DNA of 64,000 nucleotides from Streptomyces xiamenensis (lineage in GTDB: Bacteria > Actinomycetota > Actinomycetes > Streptomycetales > Streptomycetaceae). Below, one piece after another: positions 59,362 through 64,000 of this stretch. Location of the stretch: positions 620,001 to 684,000 of the forward strand of contig NZ_CP009922.3 in assembly GCF_000993785.3 (NCBI RefSeq), given 5' to 3'. The notes under the pieces are model-generated. The model saw only the letters and a program-made list of their open reading frames with translations. It searched no databases and was not told the DNA's origin. Both the position numbers and the translations under genes were made by a program. Numbering within the stretch: position 1 is the stretch's first letter; every line of letters starts with the position of its first letter.

Positions 59362-59901
59362 ATGAGAATCCGTTCGGTCCTCACCGCTCTCGCCCTCACC
59401 GGTGCCGCGCTGGCCGCCGCCCCGGCCGCCGGCGCGGCGTCCCCGTCCGTGTCCGCGCCGGTGTCCGCGGTCACGGATGTCACGCCGTACGCCACCAAGA
59501 TCACCCACGCGCAGGCCACCTCGATGTTCCAGGCGGTCGGCATCACCTGGTCGTCCTCCGGCGGCTGCTCCAACCGCAACGTGTCCACCTGTACGTCCTT
59601 CGACCAGCTCAACCTGGAGTCGGCCCAGGGCGCCCAGACCCTCAAGCGGGCCAGCGGCTGCGCGCTCAACATCACCGGGGGCACCGAGACCGGGCACGCC
59701 AGCGGCACCTACAGCCACTGGAACGGCTACAAGCTCGACTACGGACTGAACACCTGCATCAACAACTACATCACCGGCAGCTTCACCTTCATCGGCAACC
59801 GGGCGGACGGCGCGGCCCAGTACCGGTCGGGCTCGGGCAACATCTACGCCCGCGAGGGCAACCACTGGGATGTGACCTACTACAACTGCGGCGGCTGCTG
59901 A
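59362..59901 (+). CDS. Secreted M15-like zinc peptidase candidate
   Basis: 179 aa. ATG at 59362; GGAGGG is 12 nt upstream. Signal peptide at residues 1-25 (VLTALALTGAALAAAPAAGA). The mature protein has GCSNRNVSTCTSFDQLN with paired cysteines, then YSHWNGYKLDYG near residue 125, similar to the S-x-H-x2-G-x-A-x-D zinc site of M15 D,D/L,D-peptidases, and NHWDVTYYN at the end as a candidate third ligand. The family assignment is from these motifs alone. It lies upstream of two peptidoglycan hydrolases, which fits a cell-wall role. Confidence 0.62.
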   Translation: MRIRSVLTALALTGAALAAAPAAGAASPSVSAPVSAVTDVTPYATKITHAQATSMFQAVGITWSSSGGCSNRNVSTCTSFDQLNLESAQGAQTLKRASGCALNITGGTETGHASGTYSHWNGYKLDYGLNTCINNYITGSFTFIGNRADGAAQYRSGSGNIYAREGNHWDVTYYNCGGC

Positions 59902-59929
59902 CGCCCCGTCCAGCAGTGTCCGCATCCGG

Positions 59930-59954
59930 CCCCGGTGACGGCATGTCACCGGGG
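59930..59954 (+). terminator. Terminator hairpin after M15-like gene
   Basis: A perfect 10-bp stem, CCCCGGTGAC (59930-59939) with GTCACCGGGG (59945-59954), loop GGCAT, followed by TCTTCC. Confidence 0.8.
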
Positions 59955-60284
59955 TCTTCCCGTGCGCCCATCCGGGCCAGTCCGACCGCGTGTGCGATTA
60001 CCAAGCAACTTTCCGAGTCCGAAAGTTCCCGGAGTCTACGCCCGTTGCACCAGGTCAGCGTCCTTTTCACTGGACTGGTCCACGGGGGGACGCCGAACTC
60101 CCTTTACTGGCGCCGGTTGGTGTGCGTGACTATTGGCGCGCACACTTCAAGACACGCCGAACGTACACCCCCACGTCCCCCCACACGACGACGCGGCGGC
60201 CCGGCCTGCCCTGCCCTATGACCGTCGGGCTGTTTGACTCGCTCTGTGGCACTCACCCCACATCTCTGTGCCAGGAGGTAGTAC
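59955..60284. other. 330-bp intergenic region before GH25 gene
   Basis: No gene is seen. It holds an inverted repeat AACTTTC (60007-60013) / GAAAGTT (60021-60027) in a less GC-rich patch. TTGACT near 60234 could be a -35 element for the muramidase. The strong site AGGAGGT precedes the GH25 start. Confidence 0.45.
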
Positions 60285-61208
60285 ATGTCCATCCGACGTG
60301 CCCGGACCGCCGGATCCCGCCGGCGACGGCTGACCCTCGCCGGTGTCCTCGCCGCTTCCCTCACTCTGCTGGTCGCGCCGCTGAGCGCCACCGCCGCGAC
60401 CGCCGCCGACACCGGGGCCGACGCCCCGGCCGGCGAGCCCACCACCCTGGAGGTGGGCGAGCTGGCCCCCGGAACCGCCTTCATGGGCGCCGGGGAACTG
60501 GCGCACGGCGACGCCACCCCGGACGACGCGCCGCAGTTCACCCCGTACGCGCCGACCGACGGCGTCCAGGGCATCGACGTCTCGCACTGGCAGGGCTCCA
60601 TCAACTGGACCTCGGTGCGCAACTCCGGGATCCAGTTCGCCTGGATGAAGGCCACCGAGGGGACCAGCTACCGCGACCCCAGCTTCAACACCAACTACCC
60701 CGCCGCCCACGCCGCGGGCGTCATCCGGGGCACCTACCACTTCGCGCTGCCGAACTCCTCCAGCGGCGCGACCCAGGCCAACTTCTTCGCCTCCAACGGC
60801 GGAGCCTGGTCGGCGGACAACCTGACGCTGCCCGGCGTGCTGGACATCGAGTCCAACCCGTACGGCGCCCAGTGCTACGGCCTGTCCACCACGCAGATGC
60901 GCACCTGGATCCAGGACTTCTACAACACGTACAAGGCCAGGACCGGCCGTGACGTGGTCATCTACACCTCCCCGAGCTGGTGGAACACCTGCACCGGCAG
61001 CTGGAGCGGCATGGCGAGCCAGAGCCCGCTGTGGGTGGCCCACTGGACCACCGCCAACAGCCCCACCCTGCCCGGCGGCTTCAGCGTGCACACCGTGTGG
61101 CAGTACACCGACTCCGGTTCGGTGAGCGGCGTCTCCGGCAACGTGGACCGCGACCAGTTCAACGGCTCCCGCGACCGGCTGCTCGCGCTGGCCAACAACA
61201 CCCCGTAG
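60285..61208 (+). CDS. Secreted GH25 muramidase (lysozyme)
   Basis: 307 aa. ATG at 60285 with an ideal AGGAGGT. Long signal peptide (RRRRLTLAGVLAASLTLLVAPLSATA) to about residue 40, then a 60-residue Ala/Gly/Pro pro-region. GH25 domain from about residue 95: GIDVSHWQGSINW (catalytic Asp), WMKATEGTSYRDPSF, GTYHFALP, the catalytic D-x-E in VLDIESN near residue 187, and VWQYTDSG. It cleaves the glycan of peptidoglycan outside the cell. Followed by its own terminator and an amidase gene. Confidence 0.93.
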   Translation: MSIRRARTAGSRRRRLTLAGVLAASLTLLVAPLSATAATAADTGADAPAGEPTTLEVGELAPGTAFMGAGELAHGDATPDDAPQFTPYAPTDGVQGIDVSHWQGSINWTSVRNSGIQFAWMKATEGTSYRDPSFNTNYPAAHAAGVIRGTYHFALPNSSSGATQANFFASNGGAWSADNLTLPGVLDIESNPYGAQCYGLSTTQMRTWIQDFYNTYKARTGRDVVIYTSPSWWNTCTGSWSGMASQSPLWVAHWTTANSPTLPGGFSVHTVWQYTDSGSVSGVSGNVDRDQFNGSRDRLLALANNTP

Positions 61209-61216
61209 CGCCCGCT

Positions 61217-61249
61217 CCGGGGAGCCGGCCCGCGCGGCCGGCTCCCCGG
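61217..61249 (+). terminator. Terminator hairpin after GH25 gene
   Basis: A perfect 14-bp stem, CCGGGGAGCCGGCC (61217-61230) with GGCCGGCTCCCCGG (61236-61249), loop CGCGC. Confidence 0.8.
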
Positions 61250-61295
61250 GCGTTCCGTGTCCCACCCCCCGCACGCTCAGCACGAAGGAGATCCC

Positions 61296-61967
61296 ATGTC
61301 CGGTGCCGATCTGACGCGGCGTCGTCTGCTGCTGGCCGGTTCGGCCGGCCTGGTGGCCGGTGGAACCGCCCTCGCCCTGTCCGGAACCGCAAGCGCCGCC
61401 CCCCGGTCGGGCCCCGTCGTGGAGCCGGACATCGACAGCACGGCCGTGTGGGGGGCCCGGCCGGCCTCCGGCACCATCACGGTGCTGGACAACCGGCCGA
61501 ACAAGATCATCGTCCACCACGCGGCCGGTCCCAACAGCACGGACTACTCCCGCGCCCAGGCCCACGCGCACGCCAAGTGGGTCCAGAACATCCACATGGA
61601 CGACAACGGCTGGTCCGACACCGGCTACCACTTCGTGGTCAGCCGGGGCGGCTGGATCACCGAGGGCCGCCACGAGAGCCTGCGCACCCTGCGCGCCGGG
61701 CAGGGACTGGTGCTCGGCGCCCACACCTCCGGGCAGAACTACGACGGCATCGGGATCTGCACCGAGGGCGCCTACCACGACGGGGCCACCCCGCCGCGGG
61801 CCCAGTGGGACGTCCTGGTCAGCCTGTGCGCCTACACCTGCCAGCGGTACGGCATCGCGCCCACCCAGCTGTACGGGCACAAGGACTTCAACGCCACCCT
61901 GTGCCCCGGGGTGCTGCACGACATGCTGCCCCAGCTGCGTACCGAGGTGGCGGCGGCCCTGGGCTGA
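61296..61967 (+). CDS. Tat-exported N-acetylmuramoyl-L-alanine amidase (Amidase_2/PGRP)
   Basis: 223 aa. ATG at 61296 with GAAGGAG. Twin-arginine signal TRRRLLLAGSAGLVAGG at residues 6-22. Amidase_2 domain: IIVHHAAGPN (first zinc His), DTGYHFVVSRGGWITEGR, GAHTSGQNYDGIGICTEGAY, and GHKDFNATLCPG giving the second His and the Cys ligand. It cuts between the sugar and the peptide of peptidoglycan. Third of three wall-hydrolase candidates in a row, each with its own terminator or promoter region. Confidence 0.93.
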   Translation: MSGADLTRRRLLLAGSAGLVAGGTALALSGTASAAPRSGPVVEPDIDSTAVWGARPASGTITVLDNRPNKIIVHHAAGPNSTDYSRAQAHAHAKWVQNIHMDDNGWSDTGYHFVVSRGGWITEGRHESLRTLRAGQGLVLGAHTSGQNYDGIGICTEGAYHDGATPPRAQWDVLVSLCAYTCQRYGIAPTQLYGHKDFNATLCPGVLHDMLPQLRTEVAAALG

Positions 61968-61981
61968 CCCGGCGGCCACGG

Positions 61982-62812
61982 TCAGTACACCACCGTCACC
62001 GACAGCAGGCCGACCGCCTCGTCGGTGCAGCCGGTGACACCCTCACGCGGCAGGAACAGCGCGTCCGTCTCGTCCGGCGGGTAGACCAGCAGCCCGGCGG
62101 CCGGGACGGGCGAGCACTCCTCGGCCGGATAGTTCTCCGCCCGGGCCAGCCGCAGATCGGCGCGGGCCGTGCCCCCGGGCTCCAGCTCCACCCGGAGCGC
62201 CTCGCCGCCCTCGGGCCCGCGCACCGCCGGGGCACCGATCTGCTCGCCGCCCTCGGCGGTCAGCAGCGACACCCCGGGGAAGCCGGTCAGCGTGCAGGCG
62301 GTGTCCCCGGTATTGGTGAAGGCCAGCGTGTACATGAGCGAACCCGCCCCGGCGTTCGGGTTCTCCACGCTGAGCGCGAGCGCCTCGGTGGCACACACCG
62401 AGGGGGTGCTCGCACCGGCCGTCTCGTTCCCCTCCTCCACGGGCGGTGTGTCGCCGGCGTCCGGTTCGGCCTGCCCGGTGGGCGGCGCGGCCGGCTCGTC
62501 GGAGGGTTCGGAGGACGGCTCGGGCGAGGGCTCGGCGCGCTGCTCGTCCCGGGGCGGAGGCTCGGCGGCCACCGGTGCCCGGCCCTGCTCCCCGTCGGAG
62601 CGCGCCATCGCGGCCACCACCGTCGTCCCGCCGGCCGACAGCACGACGGCCGCCGTCACCGCGACCAGCCGGCGTCTGCGCCGGGCGGCGGCGCGGTGCC
62701 GCAGCTCCTCGTACGCGCCCGGCGGCGGGTCCAGCCGCAGCTCGGCCGTGGTGAACGCCTCGGCGATCTCGGAGGGCTCGTGCGGCTGCTCGGAATCACG
62801 TGCTGATCTCAT
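61982..62812 (-). CDS. Membrane protein with extracytoplasmic DUF4232 domain, candidate anti-sigma factor
   Basis: 276 aa. ATG at 62812 overlaps the sigma gene end by 17 nt. Residues 1-46 are cytoplasmic and acidic/basic mixed (EPSEIAEAFTTAELRLDPP), a membrane segment spans about 48-70 (RLVAVTAAVVLSAGGTTVVAA), a Pro/Glu/Ser-rich linker follows, and DUF4232 fills the last 140 residues (ALALSVENPNAGAGSLMYTLAFTN, ACTLTGFPGVSLL). Topology and coupling to an ECF sigma gene are what membrane anti-sigma factors show, but no known anti-sigma domain is recognised. Confidence 0.8.
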   Translation of the reverse strand: MRSARDSEQPHEPSEIAEAFTTAELRLDPPPGAYEELRHRAAARRRRRLVAVTAAVVLSAGGTTVVAAMARSDGEQGRAPVAAEPPPRDEQRAEPSPEPSSEPSDEPAAPPTGQAEPDAGDTPPVEEGNETAGASTPSVCATEALALSVENPNAGAGSLMYTLAFTNTGDTACTLTGFPGVSLLTAEGGEQIGAPAVRGPEGGEALRVELEPGGTARADLRLARAENYPAEECSPVPAAGLLVYPPDETDALFLPREGVTGCTDEAVGLLSVTVVY

Positions 62813-63293
62813 GAAGTCCCCTCAAGGCGGTGCGCAGCCGCTCGCGTGCCTGGTGCAGATCGCCCTTCACGGTGCCCGGGCGCCGGTGCAGCACGGCCGC
62901 GATCTCGGCGATCGGCAGGCCGGCGTAGTAATACAGCAGGACCGGCACCCGCAGCCGTGCGGGCAGCGCCTCCACGAGGCTGCGCAGATCGAATCCCTGG
63001 TCGGCGGCCGGGGCGTGCTCGCGTCGCCCGGCCAGCAGCCGGCGTACGGCGCCGCGCTCGTTCTCGCGTGCGCGCCAGTGGTCCTTGACCAGGTTGGCGG
63101 CGATGCTGAAGAGGTACGACTCGCGCCGGTCCACGGTGCGCCACCGCGCCCACAGGCGGGTGAACGCCTCTGACGCGATGTCATGGGCGACGCCGTCGTC
63201 ATCCACCAGCCCCCGGCACCAGCCGGCGAGCCGCGGGTAGAAGTCGGTGAAGAACTCCTCAGCTTCCCTGTCCACGCCCCATAGACTCCGCAC
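62796..63293 (-). CDS. ECF-type RNA polymerase sigma factor
   Basis: 165 aa. GTG at 63293 with GGAGG 5 nt upstream; the GTG at 63275 is an alternative. Region 2: FFTDFYPRLAGWCRGLVDDDG, DIASEAFTRLWARWRTV and SYLFSIAANLVKDHWRA. Region 4: LPARLRVPVLLYYYAGLPIAEIAAVLHRRPGTVKGDLHQARERL. It is coupled to the downstream DUF4232 membrane protein, probably its regulator. Target genes are unknown; the nearby wall-hydrolase genes are candidates. Confidence 0.9.
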   Translation of the reverse strand: MRSLWGVDREAEEFFTDFYPRLAGWCRGLVDDDGVAHDIASEAFTRLWARWRTVDRRESYLFSIAANLVKDHWRARENERGAVRRLLAGRREHAPAADQGFDLRSLVEALPARLRVPVLLYYYAGLPIAEIAAVLHRRPGTVKGDLHQARERLRTALRGLHEIST

Positions 63294-63339
63294 CGCCGCC
63301 TCCGGTTATCACAGAAGCATAACGAACCCGTGCGGGGTG

Positions 63340-64000
63340 TCAGCGGGTTCCGGCGGACAGGCTCTCCTCGATGGCGCCCACGGTGTCGAGCAGGGCGCGG
63401 CCCACGCTGCGCAGGTCCCGGTTGTGGACCGTGTCCCCGACCACCACCGCGGCCATCGGGCCCGAACGCCCCAGGCTGACGGGGGCGGCCAGTTCGACCA
63501 GTTCGGGGACGCAGCGGCTTCTGGCGTACGACAGTCCGGTGCGCCGGATCCGCTCGAACTCGCGGCGCATCGAGTCGGCGCCGGCCGCGCCGCGCCGGGT
63601 GCCCGCCGGTGCCCCGTCGCTGAAGTCCGCCGGATTGCGCATGGCCTTGGCCAGCAACAGCTTGCCCGCCGCCGACCAGTGCGCCGGGAAGGGGCGGCGC
63701 AGCGCGGTGGCGAGCCGGACGTGCTCCTGCCCGTACAGGGTGCCCACGTGCTGGATCCGGGTGCCGGAGAGCATCCCCAGGCTCACGATCTTGTGGGTGA
63801 GCTGGAACAGCTCGATCAGGTACGGGGTGACCGTGTGGCCCAGGCTGTGCAGCCGGGCCGGGCCGCTGGTGGAGGCCAGCTGGAAGAGATAGGTGCCCAG
63901 TTCGTAGGACTTGGACTCCATGCGGACGGCGAGGCCGAGGTCGGTCAGCACCCGCATGTGGCGGTGGAGTGTCGACTTGGGCTGGTTGACCAGGCGGGAG
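63340..64000 (-). CDS. IclR-family transcriptional regulator, 5' part outside window
   Basis: At least 220 codons are visible; the frame continues past 64000. The ATG at 63957 is internal: upstream codons read RLVNQPKSTLHRHMRVLTDLG, which is the recognition part of the IclR helix-turn-helix. The effector domain follows with LGTYLFQLAS, HVGTLYGQEHVRLATALRRPFPAHWSAAGKLLLA and ELVELAAPVSLG, as in IclR proteins. These regulators respond to small organic acids or aromatics. Its target is not in view. Confidence 0.85.
   Translation of the reverse strand, partial: SRLVNQPKSTLHRHMRVLTDLGLAVRMESKSYELGTYLFQLASTSGPARLHSLGHTVTPYLIELFQLTHKIVSLGMLSGTRIQHVGTLYGQEHVRLATALRRPFPAHWSAAGKLLLAKAMRNPADFSDGAPAGTRRGAAGADSMRREFERIRRTGLSYARSRCVPELVELAAPVSLGRSGPMAAVVVGDTVHNRDLRSVGRALLDTVGAIEESLSAGTR

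Noticed and set aside
1-64000. CRISPR arrays, rRNA or tRNA genes
   Set aside because: No regularly spaced repeats and no tRNA or rRNA-like stretches were seen on reading the window.

Overview
The window reads as a chromosomal segment of a Streptomyces-type actinomycete. It is very GC-rich, many starts are GTG, and overlapping ATGA/GTGA gene junctions are common. It carries genus-typical families: two XRE/DUF5753-DUF397 pairs, a Spo0M-like protein, a DUF5925 AAA ATPase, a CebR-type operator and several Tat-exported or lipoprotein hydrolases. About 62 protein genes are supported, all but two complete within the window. Three are broken. There are no rRNA, tRNA or CRISPR loci and no autonomous transposon.

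Region by region. 1-1.6 kb: start of a leftward SdpC-like secreted protein and a Tat-exported esterase, separated by a gap with twin palindromes. 1.6-5.2 kb: an envelope-stress module of two divergent operons (Asp23 / small membrane protein / BrkB-YihY; ECF sigma / zinc-finger-Asp23 / Asp23). 5.2-7.4 kb: a GT4 glycosyltransferase and its coupled partner. 7.4-13.6 kb: a PrpF-family isomerase with a ferric/phosphonate-type ABC importer, divergent from a LysR regulator. 13.6-14.5 kb: an isoprenyl transferase gene interrupted by a 161-bp MITE-like element. 14.6-18.1 kb: DedA, a CPA2 antiporter and Spo0M. 18.2-20.6 kb: a secreted GH9 cellulase under a perfect CebR box. 20.8-24.3 kb: DUF4291, an XRE-DUF397 pair and three coupled small unknown genes. 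24.4-28.1 kb: an ABC exporter whose ATPase is fused to an extracytoplasmic serine hydrolase.

28.2-36.8 kb: a CPA2 antiporter fused to a UBP zinc finger, MarR plus DHA2 efflux pump, NhaC antiporter, LysR, and an FMO-SDR pair. 37-38.8 kb: a WhiJ/AbaA-like trio (XRE, DUF397, frameshifted ATP-binding protein). 38.9-47.1 kb: VanW protein, a complete urea-type importer urtABCDE, a cytosolic AmiC-like sensor and a MarR regulator. 47.2-55.6 kb: DUF2330, an FAD dehydrogenase, a sugar dehydrogenase, a MaoC-like protein, an XRE-TPR regulator, then homogentisate dioxygenase with a GntR regulator. 55.6-59.1 kb: AAA ATPase, a frameshifted NADAR gene and an MFS permease. 59.3-62 kb: three successive secreted wall-hydrolase candidates (M15-like peptidase, GH25 muramidase, Amidase_2). 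62-64 kb: ECF sigma with a membrane DUF4232 partner, and the 3' part of an IclR regulator.

Themes are cell-envelope maintenance, solute and ion transport, and carbon/nitrogen scavenging. Strong GC hairpins close most transcription units. The two frameshifts are both explained by one missing G in a short G run, so base-calling error must be excluded before calling them real.
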